DNA of 64,000 nucleotides, from the NCBI RefSeq assembly GCF_037044555.1, contig NZ_CP146275.1, positions 2,274,501 to 2,338,500 of the forward strand, in the 5' to 3' direction. The notes under the pieces are model-generated. The model made no database searches and was not told the origin of the DNA. It worked only from the letters and a program-made list of their open reading frames with translations. This stretch comes from Pelagibacterium nitratireducens (GTDB taxonomy: Bacteria; Pseudomonadota; Alphaproteobacteria; Rhizobiales; Devosiaceae). Within the stretch, counting starts at the first letter, position 1, and every line of letters starts with the position of its first letter. Positions 35,756 to 44,145 of this stretch are shown here, in pieces. The translations under genes and the position numbers were made by a program.

Positions 35756-36063
35756 CCTCGTCCCCTTGGCGATGCGAAGTCCTCGCAGTGCAGCGGCCAA
35801 AATGAGCACAAGCAAAAGGCAATTCAGGCCGCGCGCGCAGTAAACGCAATTTTTGAACGCCTGACAATCGCTGCGGGCGGGACCGCGGCACCCCAAGACA
35901 AGGGACCTCAAAAGAGCCGCCGTTAACCAGGAGTTGACGGCCTCTGTTTGGTAGGCGTACGATCAAATCGTACTAGCAAGGGCCTTGTCTGCCGACGCTA
36001 CTGTGCCGGCCAAACATTTCAAGGGAGAGAGCTAGTAACTTCAGGCTTTGGAGGAGGCCTCTT
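35756..36063. other. 308-bp divergent region, vWA protein / PQQ dehydrogenase
   Basis: No credible gene. It contains the palindrome GTACGAT-CAA-ATCGTAC at 35957-35973, listed separately, and a strong ribosome site GGAGGAGG at about 36050 for the dehydrogenase. Confidence 0.5.
35957..35973. promoter_or_regulatory. Perfect palindrome GTACGAT-N3-ATCGTAC (operator candidate)
   Basis: Seven-bp arms with the 3-nt centre CAA, 91 bp before the start of the quinoprotein dehydrogenase gene and about 200 bp from the vWA start. Such odd-spaced perfect palindromes are typical dimer-binding sites. No regulator gene is adjacent. Confidence 0.45.
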
Positions 36064-37818
36064 ATGACCAGAACTAAGATTTTACTTGGCTTTTTGGCGG
36101 TCGCTGCGTCATCGGCATCATTGTTGGCCGTGCAGGCGGCAAGTGCCCAGGACAGCCCGATCGACAACCTCACACCGGTCACCGACGAAATGTTGGTCGA
36201 TCCGCCCGATGGCGACTGGCTGATGTGGCGACGCACCTATGACGGCTGGGGCTACAGCCCGCTTGAAGAAATCAACAAGGACAATGTCGGCGATCTGCAG
36301 CTGGCCTGGGCCTGGGGCATGTCGCCGGGCGGACGGTCGCAGGAAACCCCGCTGGTTCATGACGGTATCTTGTACCTGCAGAATTCGACCCACCTCATCC
36401 AGGCCCTCGACGGGGCCACGGGCGACTTGATCTGGGAGTATGAATACGAGCTGTCCGAAGGGACCAACCCCAGCGGCCAGCGGTCCAAGGCGATCTATGA
36501 AGACAAGCTGATCATCGCAACCCGCGATGCCCATCTGGTCGCGCTCGACGCCAAGACCGGTCAGTTGATCTGGGACAAGCAGGTCGCCAATCCTGAATTT
36601 GGCTACAGCTTTTCGAGCGGGCCGATCGTGGCGAACGGCGTTGTCGTTCAAGGCATGACCGGCTGCGGCGGCGGACAACCCGGCGGCTGCTTTATCACCG
36701 GTCACGACGTCGAGACCGGCGAGGAGCTGTGGCGCGTCAATACGATCGCGCGTGGCGATACGGCCGAAGGCAACAGCTGGAACGGGCTTCCCGTGGAAAG
36801 CCGCCACGGCGGTTCGGCCTGGATCAGCGGGTCTTACGATCCCGAACAGAACCTGATCTTCGCCGGTGTGGGTCAGCCCTACCCCTGGATTGCCGAGATC
36901 AGCGGGCTGCTGCCTGAAAGCTCGGAAGAAGGCGTTACCAACGACGCTCTCTACACCAACTCGACCCTGGCCATCGTGCCGGAAACGGGTGAGCTGAAAT
37001 GGTATCACCAGTACCTGCCCAATGACTCGCTCGACCTCGATTATGTCTATGAGCGCATGCTCATCGACCTGCCGTTCAATGGCGAGGACCGTCAGATGGT
37101 GGTGACGACCGGCAAGCTCGGCATCATCGAAGCCATTGACCGGGTATCGGGCGAATGGCTGTGGGCTCAGGAAACCGTGCCCCAGAACGTGGTGGCCTCG
37201 ATCGATGAGGAAACCGGCGAAAAGACCATCAATCCCGACACGATTCCCCATATCGGGGAGACGACGTTCAACTGTCCGGCCGATCCTGGCGGACGGGCCT
37301 GGCAGGCGACAGCCTACAGCCCGCGCACCCAGATGCTCTATCTGCCGACAGTCGAGTTCTGCTCGAACACGACGCCGAACCCGCTCGATCCGGGCGAAAT
37401 CTACACCGGCGGCGGCATGGCGACCTTCGCCCGTGTGCCCCATCCCGATGGTGACGGCAATATCGGCCAGGTCCGTGCGATCGACATGACCGACCAGTCC
37501 GAAGCCTGGCAGTACCGCCAGCGCCCGGCAGTCACCAGCTCGACGCTGCCGACCGGCGGTGGGGTGGTGTTCGTGGGCAGCCTGGACCGCAAGTTCATGG
37601 CGCTCGACGACGAAACCGGTGAAGTGCTGTGGGAAAGCGGACCTTTGAGCAACTCGCTCGAATCCTTCCCCATCAGCTACGAAGCTGACGGCAAGCAATA
37701 TGTTGCCGTCGTTGCGAACTGGGCCTCGGGTCTGGGCCGTCTTGCTTCGCTGACCCCGGACATCCGGCTGCCACCGGACAATCCGGCAACGCTGTATGTG
37801 TTCGCACTTCCCGACTGA
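36064..37818 (+). CDS. PQQ-type beta-propeller dehydrogenase, periplasmic
   Basis: A 584-residue protein with a signal peptide (to about residue 29) and an eight-bladed quinoprotein propeller: repeated ALDGATGDLIW, ALDAKTGQLIWDK, DVETGEELWRV and ALDDETGEVLWES. It resembles the PQQ-dependent alcohol dehydrogenase branch with the separated cysteines TGCGGGQPGGCF (C201, C209) instead of a vicinal pair. At the usual catalytic ALDPDTG position it reads AIVPETG, so residue 305 is Val where Asp is expected. It should pass electrons to the cytochrome c gene nearby. The substrate is unknown; no PQQ synthesis genes are in the window. Confidence 0.85.
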   Translation: MTRTKILLGFLAVAASSASLLAVQAASAQDSPIDNLTPVTDEMLVDPPDGDWLMWRRTYDGWGYSPLEEINKDNVGDLQLAWAWGMSPGGRSQETPLVHDGILYLQNSTHLIQALDGATGDLIWEYEYELSEGTNPSGQRSKAIYEDKLIIATRDAHLVALDAKTGQLIWDKQVANPEFGYSFSSGPIVANGVVVQGMTGCGGGQPGGCFITGHDVETGEELWRVNTIARGDTAEGNSWNGLPVESRHGGSAWISGSYDPEQNLIFAGVGQPYPWIAEISGLLPESSEEGVTNDALYTNSTLAIVPETGELKWYHQYLPNDSLDLDYVYERMLIDLPFNGEDRQMVVTTGKLGIIEAIDRVSGEWLWAQETVPQNVVASIDEETGEKTINPDTIPHIGETTFNCPADPGGRAWQATAYSPRTQMLYLPTVEFCSNTTPNPLDPGEIYTGGGMATFARVPHPDGDGNIGQVRAIDMTDQSEAWQYRQRPAVTSSTLPTGGGVVFVGSLDRKFMALDDETGEVLWESGPLSNSLESFPISYEADGKQYVAVVANWASGLGRLASLTPDIRLPPDNPATLYVFALPD

Positions 37819-37841
37819 TCGGAAGGTGTAATCTGAGAAGT

Positions 37842-37872
37842 GGGGCGGGCACGGAAATTTCCGGTCCGCCCC
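37842..37872 (+). terminator. Hairpin after the PQQ dehydrogenase gene
   Basis: GGGGCGG (37842-37848) pairs with CCGCCCC (37866-37872), with an inner palindrome CGGAAATTTCCG. It starts 24 bp after the stop codon. No proper T-tract follows, so it may protect mRNA or attenuate rather than fully terminate. Confidence 0.45.
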
Positions 37873-37921
37873 GCCTCTCTTAAGGAGGCCCGGTTTCGAA
37901 ACTGTCTGTTCTCCACACCGA

Positions 37922-38018
37922 TCGCTTCCCCGGCGAAAGCCGGGGCCCATGGGGGGCCGCCGCAAGCGATGGTGGCTCGCCTCTTGCTGCTAGACCCCGG
38001 CTTTCGCCGAGGAAGCGA
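37922..38018. repeat. Long inverted repeat, 24-bp arms, between dehydrogenase and binding protein
   Basis: Arm TCGCTTCCCCGGCGAAAGCC plus GGGG (37922-37945) is the reverse complement, with one mismatch, of 37995-38018. Each arm also folds on itself (CCCCGGC ... GCCGGGG). It resembles family A in build but has its own sequence. Confidence 0.7.
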
Positions 38019-38055
38019 AGAGAGGGAGGGCGATCCGTATTAAGGGAGCTCGAAC

Positions 38056-38901
38056 TTGCCCATTGCTTTGCGCTCGACATTACCGCTTTTGTTCTCGGCG
38101 CTAGCCATGCTCGCAACGAGCACCGCCCCCGCGCAACAGCCCGAATTCTATGACGTGCCCTTCGCGCCCGGCCAGTGGAACATCGGCCAGCCGCTCGATG
38201 CGTCCCATCTGCGCTATTGCATCGACGAGCGCGACCCCGACTGGGAGATTGCTGGCGATATCGCCGATGCCATAGCGGCGGGGTTGCTGCTCGAGCCACA
38301 GCGCTATGTGGTGCAAAGTGACATGGTGCGTGAAGACATCACCAAAATCTACCAGACCCTGCTCGAACATTGCGACGTTCAGATGGGCTTCAAGCTCATC
38401 CCGGACGGTCTGCCCGAATGGGTGATCGCCACCCGGCCCTACTATGAAGCCGAGTATGTTTTCGCGACCACCGACCCCTCCATCGAGACGCTCGGTGATC
38501 TGGCACCGGCAACCCCCATCGCGGCGACGATGGGAACGTCGGCTCACCTGCAATTGTTCACCTATGTCCAGACGCTGGCGCCCGAAGAGCGTTTGCGGGT
38601 CTTTCCAATGGGCACCAACGAGCTTTCTCTCGATTCGCTGCTCAACGGCACCGCTGACGTGGCGCTGGTCTGGGGACCCAGCCTGTGGGCAGCGGAACGC
38701 GAAAATCCCGATCTGCCTCAATTGCACCTGGTCGACCCCAGCCCGATGCGGCCCACGACCCTTGGCGTGGCCGGACTGTTGCTCTCGCAGAACACCTATC
38801 TGCGCACCGCCATCGACCAGGCGATTGCTGCGCTGACAGCGGATGGCACGATTGGCGCCATCCTCGAGAATTACGATTTTGCGGCTACGCCGGCCCGGTG
38901 A
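38056..38901 (+). CDS. Quinoprotein-associated periplasmic binding protein (MoxJ/XoxJ-like)
   Basis: A 281-residue protein with a TTG start after GGGAG, and a signal peptide ending around TAPAQ. It has the two-lobed fold of family-3 solute-binding proteins (LRYCIDERDPDWEIAGDIAD, ATMGTSAHLQLFTYV, DVALVWGPSLWAAE). No ABC permease is adjacent; instead it follows a PQQ dehydrogenase, the arrangement of MoxJ/XoxJ proteins thought to help activate the dehydrogenase. Thus an accessory rather than a transport role is inferred. Confidence 0.82.
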   Translation: MPIALRSTLPLLFSALAMLATSTAPAQQPEFYDVPFAPGQWNIGQPLDASHLRYCIDERDPDWEIAGDIADAIAAGLLLEPQRYVVQSDMVREDITKIYQTLLEHCDVQMGFKLIPDGLPEWVIATRPYYEAEYVFATTDPSIETLGDLAPATPIAATMGTSAHLQLFTYVQTLAPEERLRVFPMGTNELSLDSLLNGTADVALVWGPSLWAAERENPDLPQLHLVDPSPMRPTTLGVAGLLLSQNTYLRTAIDQAIAALTADGTIGAILENYDFAATPAR

Positions 38902-38920
38902 ACGGCCGGCCCCCGGCCCC

Positions 38921-39367
38921 TTACTTCTGGACGATCAGGTTGTTGAGCGATTCCATGTCCGAGGGGAGCGGTTCGCCGTCCGGAAAGCCGTTTTCCTGGA
39001 GAATATAGGCCATCAGATCGGCATAAACCTCGGGCGTATAGCGGCCCGGGGCATTGGGCGGCATCAGGGCGCTCATAAACCCGAACATCGCCGAGGCGGG
39101 CGCGCCATCGGCGAATTTCTGTTCGAATGCCAGGCCGCGCAGGGGCGGCCCCCCGATCAGCCCGCCGCGCAGGTCGTCGCCGTGGCAGTCTTCACAGTCT
39201 CTCTCAAATCTCTCTTCGCCGCGATCGGCTTGTTCGGACGAATAGTGCACAGGGCTGGTGGTGCTCTCGTCCTGCGCATAGCCCTGGACCGGAAGCGACA
39301 GCCCTGAGGCAAAAAGCCCCCCGCTCAGAACCAGCACCGCGACAGGGCTGCGAGTAAACATAGTCAT
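38921..39367 (-). CDS. Periplasmic c-type cytochrome
   Basis: A 148-residue protein from the ATG at 39367, with GGAGG seven nt upstream. Signal peptide to about residue 32 (VQGYAQ). One haem motif CEDCHGDDLRGG near residue 58 and a distal Met candidate in FMSALMPPNAPG. It is convergent with the MoxJ-like gene and is the likely electron acceptor of the quinoprotein dehydrogenase. Confidence 0.88.
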   Translation of the reverse strand: MTMFTRSPVAVLVLSGGLFASGLSLPVQGYAQDESTTSPVHYSSEQADRGEERFERDCEDCHGDDLRGGLIGGPPLRGLAFEQKFADGAPASAMFGFMSALMPPNAPGRYTPEVYADLMAYILQENGFPDGEPLPSDMESLNNLIVQK

Positions 39368-39551
39368 AAATTTCCTCCCTTTGCAGACCAGCTGCCACAG
39401 AGGCCAATCATGAGAGAAGGCATCTTCAACTGGGGCGAGATGGTCCTTGCCTGCCCAGAATGGGCCGACACGAAGGGCATTTGCAAGCACTATATCGATG
39501 GCCGGAGCGTGCCGTGACCGAAGATCGGCATGCAGCGCAGTGGATGCCCGT

Positions 39552-40442
39552 TCAGAGCGCCAGTGGCTGCGCGCCGAGCCGCGATACCGCCCGCGCGCCT
39601 GCCGCAATGGCGGCGGCCATGGCGCCAGCCGGCGTTTCTCCGCGCAGATCGGCGGCAAGAAAGCCGGCCAGAAACGCGTCTCCGGCGCCGGTGGTATCGA
39701 CGATTTTTACCGCCTCGGCCGGCAGCGCGATGGTGTCCATACCTCTTGCGGCGTAGATGGCCCCTTCCCCGCCGCGCTTGAGCACCACACGGGGAAAGAT
39801 ATCGAGCAGAGCCGCGATCTGGCGATCAGGGTCGGTCTGCCCGGTCAGAAGTTGAGCCTCGTCGGCGTTCGGGAAGATGATTTCGGCATCTTGCGCCCAG
39901 CCAGGAAAATTGCCGGGCCCTGCCGCTGCAAGAAAGCCCGTGGAGGCCGGGTCGATGCTCACCGGAATATCTCTTGCCTTGGCCCGCGCGGCGAGCGCCA
40001 TGACGGCGGCGCGGGGTTTTACCTCGAACAGGGCGTAGCCCGAGATGTGCAGGCGATCCATGCCCTCGAGCAGTTCGAACGGCAGATCGGTTTCACCCAG
40101 ATGGGCATTGGCGCCGCGGTCGGTGAGAAAGCTGCGCTCGCCATCGGTATCGACCAGACAGATGAGCGACCCCGTGGGGTTGGCTTCGTCCCCCGCCAGA
40201 TGGGCGGCGACGCCCTGTCCTTCGAAATGACGGCCGAGCCGGACCAGGTCGGAGGCTCCGACGCGGGCGGCGAAATGGGCATCGACGCCCATTGCGGCCA
40301 GCCATACCGCCTGATTGGCGCCCGATCCTCCCGGCATCTGCCGGATTGTTGCCGGCGTATCGGTGCCGCGCGCCACCGGCCCTTCAGGCACAGCCAGAAT
40401 ATCGGTGATGACGTCGCCGACAACCAGGATACGGCCCGTCAT
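39552..40442 (-). CDS. psuK: PfkB-family pseudouridine kinase
   Basis: A 296-residue ribokinase-like enzyme. N-terminal GGSGANQAVWLAAMGVD binds the sugar; C-terminal DTTGAGDAFLAGFLAADL carries the catalytic Asp and anion hole. It follows psuG by 2 bp on the same strand, so its substrate is most probably pseudouridine, phosphorylated to pseudouridine 5'-phosphate. PfkB sequence alone does not settle the substrate; the context does. Confidence 0.85.
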   Translation of the reverse strand: MTGRILVVGDVITDILAVPEGPVARGTDTPATIRQMPGGSGANQAVWLAAMGVDAHFAARVGASDLVRLGRHFEGQGVAAHLAGDEANPTGSLICLVDTDGERSFLTDRGANAHLGETDLPFELLEGMDRLHISGYALFEVKPRAAVMALAARAKARDIPVSIDPASTGFLAAAGPGNFPGWAQDAEIIFPNADEAQLLTGQTDPDRQIAALLDIFPRVVLKRGGEGAIYAARGMDTIALPAEAVKIVDTTGAGDAFLAGFLAADLRGETPAGAMAAAIAAGARAVSRLGAQPLAL

Positions 40443-40444
40443 GG

Positions 40445-41362
40445 TCAGTGACGCTTGACGAGGGCGGCGGCGATCTGCGCGGCGACCTTGGCGTTGTTCT
40501 TGACCAGGGCGATATTGGCCACCAGCGATTTGCCGTCCGTCAATTCGAAAATGCGGTTGAGCAGATAGGGGGTGAGATCCTTGCGGGTAACGCCCTGCGC
40601 CTCGGCATCGGCGATGGCGGCGGCGATGCGCTCGTTGATCTCGTCGGCATCGAGCGCGTCGGCCTCGGGTATCGGGTTGGCGACCAGAACACCCCCAGTC
40701 ATGTTCAGCGCCGCCTGCGTCGCGATCAGGGCCGCAACCTCCTCGGGACTGTCGAGCCGGTAATCGACCCCATACCCGCTTTCGCGCGCGAAGAACGCCG
40801 GGAAGGCGTCGGTGCCATAGCCGATAACCGGAACGCCATTGGATTCAAGCACTTCTAGGGTTTTGGGAATGTCGAGAATCGACTTGGCGCCCGCGCAGAC
40901 CACCGCCACCGGGGTTTGCGAGAGTTCGGTCAGGTCAGCGGAAATATCGAATGTGGATTCGGCACCGCGATGCACGCCGCCGATCCCTCCGGTGGCGAAC
41001 ACCTTTATGCCCGCCATCGCCGCGATCTGCATCGTGGTGGCGACGGTCGTCCCGGCGGTCAGACCCTTGACCAGAATGGCCGCAAGATCGCGCCGCGAGG
41101 CCTTGGCTGCATCCAGACCCGTCTTTGCCAGTGCCTCGAGCGTCTCACCCGCGACGCCCACATGGCACCTGCCGCCGATAACCGCGATGGTGGCCGGCAC
41201 CGCGCCATTGTCGCGCACCACCTGCTCGACGGCCAGCGCCGTCTCAAGGTTCTGCGGATAGGGCATGCCGTGGGTGATGATCGTGGATTCAAGCGCCACG
41301 ACCGGCTGACCATCGGCCAGCGCGTATTTGATCTCGGGAGAGATTTCGAGGAAATCGGACAT
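40445..41362 (-). CDS. psuG: Pseudouridine-5'-phosphate glycosidase
   Basis: A 305-residue enzyme cleaving the C-C bond of pseudouridine 5'-phosphate to uracil and ribose 5-phosphate. The start at 41362 (MSDFLEISPEIKYAL) follows AAGG. Family blocks are VALESTIITHGMPYPQNLET, GGRCHVGVAGETLEALA, TGGIGGVHRGAESTFDISAD and VLVANPIPEADALD. It lies between the DUF1028 gene and psuK; all three read leftward and are probably one operon. Confidence 0.95.
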   Translation of the reverse strand: MSDFLEISPEIKYALADGQPVVALESTIITHGMPYPQNLETALAVEQVVRDNGAVPATIAVIGGRCHVGVAGETLEALAKTGLDAAKASRRDLAAILVKGLTAGTTVATTMQIAAMAGIKVFATGGIGGVHRGAESTFDISADLTELSQTPVAVVCAGAKSILDIPKTLEVLESNGVPVIGYGTDAFPAFFARESGYGVDYRLDSPEEVAALIATQAALNMTGGVLVANPIPEADALDADEINERIAAAIADAEAQGVTRKDLTPYLLNRIFELTDGKSLVANIALVKNNAKVAAQIAAALVKRH

Positions 41363-41436
41363 GAAAGGACCTTGTGCGTTTGCGCGATGCAAACCACAGC
41401 TTTGGGGGATGCGCAAGCGCCGTCGGGCCTGGCTGG

Positions 41437-42075
41437 TCAGCGCCGCGGCAGGGTGGCGAAGAAATCGGCGTAGCCGCCGGCGCGGACTTTCTCGAGAACG
41501 GTCGAGAGGTCGTCGAGGGGATTGAGAGAATAATCAATCCGCACGTCGATGGCCGGATAGGGTTGGTCGGAATAGGTCTTTATCGCCGCCGACTGGATGC
41601 CGCGCGCATCGCCGCCCGCCACATCGCCTGCGGTGAGCGCGGCAAGCAGGCGCAGCTCAAGCGGGCCGCCGGCGCGCGCAAACGCTTCGGCCATGGCGGG
41701 GACGACATCTGTGTTGGCGAGGAGATTTCCGGCGATGGCGATGTCGGTTTGCAGATGCAGGCCCACCGCCTCGGTCAGTCCCTGCCCGCTCCAGCCGGCC
41801 GTTGCGCCGGTGCGGTCCATGACGATCAACTGCCGCCGGTCGCGTTCGGAATCGGCGGTGGTCAGCGCATAGACCACGGCCTCGGCGCCCTGCCCGGCGT
41901 CCAGCGCCGCCAGCCCGTCAAAGGCATAAAGCGGGTTGGTGTAGCCTTGCGTTGCCAACGCCCCCACCCCGGCCCGCGCGTGCGGCACCAACGAGCCGAC
42001 GGCCGGCCCGCCCGTCGCCGTTGCGACACCGAACGAACCGTTTGTACGGTCATGGGCGAGAATTGAGAACGTCAT
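41437..42075 (-). CDS. DUF1028 family protein (Ntn-hydrolase-like)
   Basis: A 212-residue protein beginning MTFSILAHDRTNGSFGVATA, the characteristic DUF1028 start, followed by GGPAVGSLVPHARAGVGALATQ and NPLYAFDGLAALDAG. The family has a predicted Ntn-hydrolase-like fold and often lies near peptide ABC transporters; its reaction is unknown. It is first in a leftward unit with psuG and psuK and shares its control region with the divergent ABC transporter. Position alone suggests amide or peptide hydrolysis. Confidence 0.88.
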   Translation of the reverse strand: MTFSILAHDRTNGSFGVATATGGPAVGSLVPHARAGVGALATQGYTNPLYAFDGLAALDAGQGAEAVVYALTTADSERDRRQLIVMDRTGATAGWSGQGLTEAVGLHLQTDIAIAGNLLANTDVVPAMAEAFARAGGPLELRLLAALTAGDVAGGDARGIQSAAIKTYSDQPYPAIDVRIDYSLNPLDDLSTVLEKVRAGGYADFFATLPRR

Positions 42076-42098
42076 GGGCAGTTTTTCTCCCTGATTGA

Positions 42099-42144
42099 AT
42101 TTATAGCGATAAATGTATTGCCATGTCCATTTATGCTGATAAAT
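42099..42144. promoter_or_regulatory. Two ATTTAT-N4-ATAAAT operator-like palindromes, 30 bp apart
   Basis: Site 1 (about 42099-42114) reads ATTTATAGCGATAAAT; site 2 (about 42129-42144) reads ATTTATGCTGATAAAT. Both have perfect 6-bp arms and a 4-nt spacer, and centres 30 bp apart put them on the same DNA face. They sit between the DUF1028 start (42075) and the binding-protein gene (42354). The GntR/FCD protein encoded at 47852-48655 is the likely ligand. Confidence 0.65.
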
Positions 42145-42227
42145 TCATTAGGAGACCAGCGCCTCCAAGGCAAGCTCCGGGGGCCAAGTCAGAACCGGGC
42201 AACGATCCGGAATACGTAATTAAGTCG

Positions 42228-42336
42228 TCGCGTTCCCGAACCGAAAAAGTGGGAGCCACTTTTTCTCGGAACGCCAGAAGCTGCCAAATCGCGTTCCCGA
42301 ACCGGAAAAGTGGGGGCCACTTTTTCTGGGAACGCT
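42228..42336. repeat. Two tandem family-B palindromic repeats
   Basis: Copies at 42228-42275 and 42289-42336 each read TCGCGTTCCCGAACCG, then AAAAAGTGG or GAAAAGTGG, CCACTTTTTCT and end in GGAACGC or GGGAACGC. Each forms a hairpin with arms GCGTTCCC/GGGAACGC and AAAAGTGG/CCACTTTT. The second ends just before the ribosome site of the substrate-binding protein gene. Confidence 0.75.
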
Positions 42337-42353
42337 CCAAAGGAGAGGTTATC

Positions 42354-43907
42354 ATGAAGAAGCTTTTAGCCGGGGCCGCAATCGCCGTGCTCATGGCCGC
42401 ATCGCCGGTTGTTGCACAGACCCCGCCCAATGTCCTGATCGTGGGCCAGATCGCCGAGCCCCAGACGCTCGATCCGCAGGTTTCCACCGCGGCCAACGAT
42501 TTCCGCATTCTGACCAACATGTTTGAAGGCCTTGTGCGCTTTGCCGAAGGCACGCTGGAAGTCGAGCCGGCCCTGGCGACGGACTGGACCATTTCCGATG
42601 ACGGGCTGGTCTATACCTTCACCCTGCGCGAGGGCGTCACCTTCCACGATGGCACCCCGTTCAATGCCGAGGCGGTCAAGTTCACCTTCGATCGCATGCT
42701 CGACGAGGAACACCCCTATTACGATACCGGCCCCTTCCCGCTTTCGTTCAATTTTGCCGACGTGACCTCGGTGGAGGTGCTCGACGAGTACACCGTCGAA
42801 TTTACCCTGGGCACCCCGTTCGCGCCGTTCATGACCAATCTCGCCACCAACACCGGCGTCATCGTGTCCCCGACCGCCGTTGCCGAATATGGCGAGGATT
42901 TCGGGCGCAATCCGGTGGGCACCGGCCCGTTCAAATTCGAGGAATGGCAGTCCAACACCCGGGTCGTGGTTTCACGCAACGAGGATTATTGGGGCGATCC
43001 GGCCGGCATGGAAACCGTGGTCTTCCGCCCGATCACGGACGCCAACACCCGCGTTGCCGAAATGCTTTCGGGCGGCATCGACATCATGGTGGAAGTGCCC
43101 CCCGACAACGTCTCGATGTTCGCCGAGGACCCCAGCTTTACCGTTTATGACGCCGTTGGTCCGCACACATGGTACGTGATGCTCAACGCCAAGGAAGGCC
43201 CGTTTGCCGATCCGCTGGTGCGCCAGGCCGCCAACTACGCGGTCAACAAGGAAACGCTGGTCAACGACGTGCTTTCGGGCACTGCCGACGTATCCGCCGG
43301 CCCCATCCCCCCGGCTTTCGCCTGGGCCTATAACGATGCCGTCGAGCCCTACCCCTACGATCCGGAAATGGCCGAGCAGCTGCTCGAAGAATCCGGGGTC
43401 GAAGATCTTTCGGTCACCTTCTATGTCACCGAAGGCGGCTCGGGCATGCTCGATCCCATCCCGATGGGCACGGCGATCCAGGCCGATCTCGAAGCCGTCG
43501 GGTTCGATGTCGAAATCGAGACCTATGAGTGGAACACCTTCCTTGCGAACGTGAACCCGGGTCTCGAAGGCAAGGCGGACATGGCCGAAATGGCCTGGAT
43601 GACCACCGATCCTGATACCCTGCCCTTCCTCACCCTGCGCACCGCCGCATGGCCGGAAGACGGCGGGTTCAATTCGAGCTATTATTCCAATGTCGATGTC
43701 GACGAAATGCTCGATCAGGCCCGCATGGAAACCGATCCGGAAACCCGCGCCGCGCTCTATCGCGACGTCCAGCAGGTCGTTCATGACGATGCGCCCTGGA
43801 TCTTCGTTGCCAACTGGAAGCAGAACGCGGTCTCCACGGCCAATGTGCAAGGCTTTGAACTCCAGCCGGACTTCAACCTGCTCCTACGGACCGTGACCAA
43901 GCAGTAG
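42354..43907 (+). CDS. ABC transporter substrate-binding protein, peptide/nickel (family 5)
   Basis: A 517-residue periplasmic protein starting at the ATG at 42354 after AAAGGAGAGG. Signal peptide to about residue 22 (AASPVVAQ). Family-5 landmarks: PQTLDPQVSTAANDFRILTN, LVRFAEGTLEVEPALATDW, TFHDGTPFNAEAVKFTFDRM and NPVGTGPFKFEEW. These bind oligopeptides or other medium-sized solutes. First gene of the rightward transporter operon under the operator pair. Confidence 0.93.
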   Translation: MKKLLAGAAIAVLMAASPVVAQTPPNVLIVGQIAEPQTLDPQVSTAANDFRILTNMFEGLVRFAEGTLEVEPALATDWTISDDGLVYTFTLREGVTFHDGTPFNAEAVKFTFDRMLDEEHPYYDTGPFPLSFNFADVTSVEVLDEYTVEFTLGTPFAPFMTNLATNTGVIVSPTAVAEYGEDFGRNPVGTGPFKFEEWQSNTRVVVSRNEDYWGDPAGMETVVFRPITDANTRVAEMLSGGIDIMVEVPPDNVSMFAEDPSFTVYDAVGPHTWYVMLNAKEGPFADPLVRQAANYAVNKETLVNDVLSGTADVSAGPIPPAFAWAYNDAVEPYPYDPEMAEQLLEESGVEDLSVTFYVTEGGSGMLDPIPMGTAIQADLEAVGFDVEIETYEWNTFLANVNPGLEGKADMAEMAWMTTDPDTLPFLTLRTAAWPEDGGFNSSYYSNVDVDEMLDQARMETDPETRAALYRDVQQVVHDDAPWIFVANWKQNAVSTANVQGFELQPDFNLLLRTVTKQ

Positions 43908-43915
43908 CGGCCTTG

Positions 43916-43954
43916 GGGGTGGGGCTGCCGGCCAGGCGCTTGCGGCCCCGCCCC
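43916..43954 (+). terminator. Intercistronic hairpin after the binding-protein gene
   Basis: GGGGTGGGGC (43916-43925) pairs with GCCCCGCCCC (43945-43954) with one G-T pair. No T-tract. It may stabilise the abundant binding-protein mRNA or partly terminate before the permease genes. Confidence 0.45.
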
Positions 43955-43975
43955 ACCGCTCGCTCACCCACCAAT

Positions 43976-44074
43976 GTCATCCCGGGCGAAGACCCGGGAC
44001 CCAGTACCCGGCAGCCTTCGTGCTAATCCACAAGCGCTGCCGCATACTGGACCCCGGCTCAGGGCCGGGGTGAC
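43976..44074. repeat. Composite palindromic repeat (family A)
   Basis: GTCATCCCGGG ... CCCGGGACCCAGTA on the left and TACTGGACCCCGGC ... GGCCGGGGTGAC on the right, about 100 bp end to end. The left half and middle are nearly the same as 47729-47827. Confidence 0.8.
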
Positions 44075-44145
44075 CAAGGGGGGCATAAAGCACCGCTCGC
44101 TTCCCCAACGAAACGAGCCCCCGCCGCAAAAGAGGAAATGCAGAC

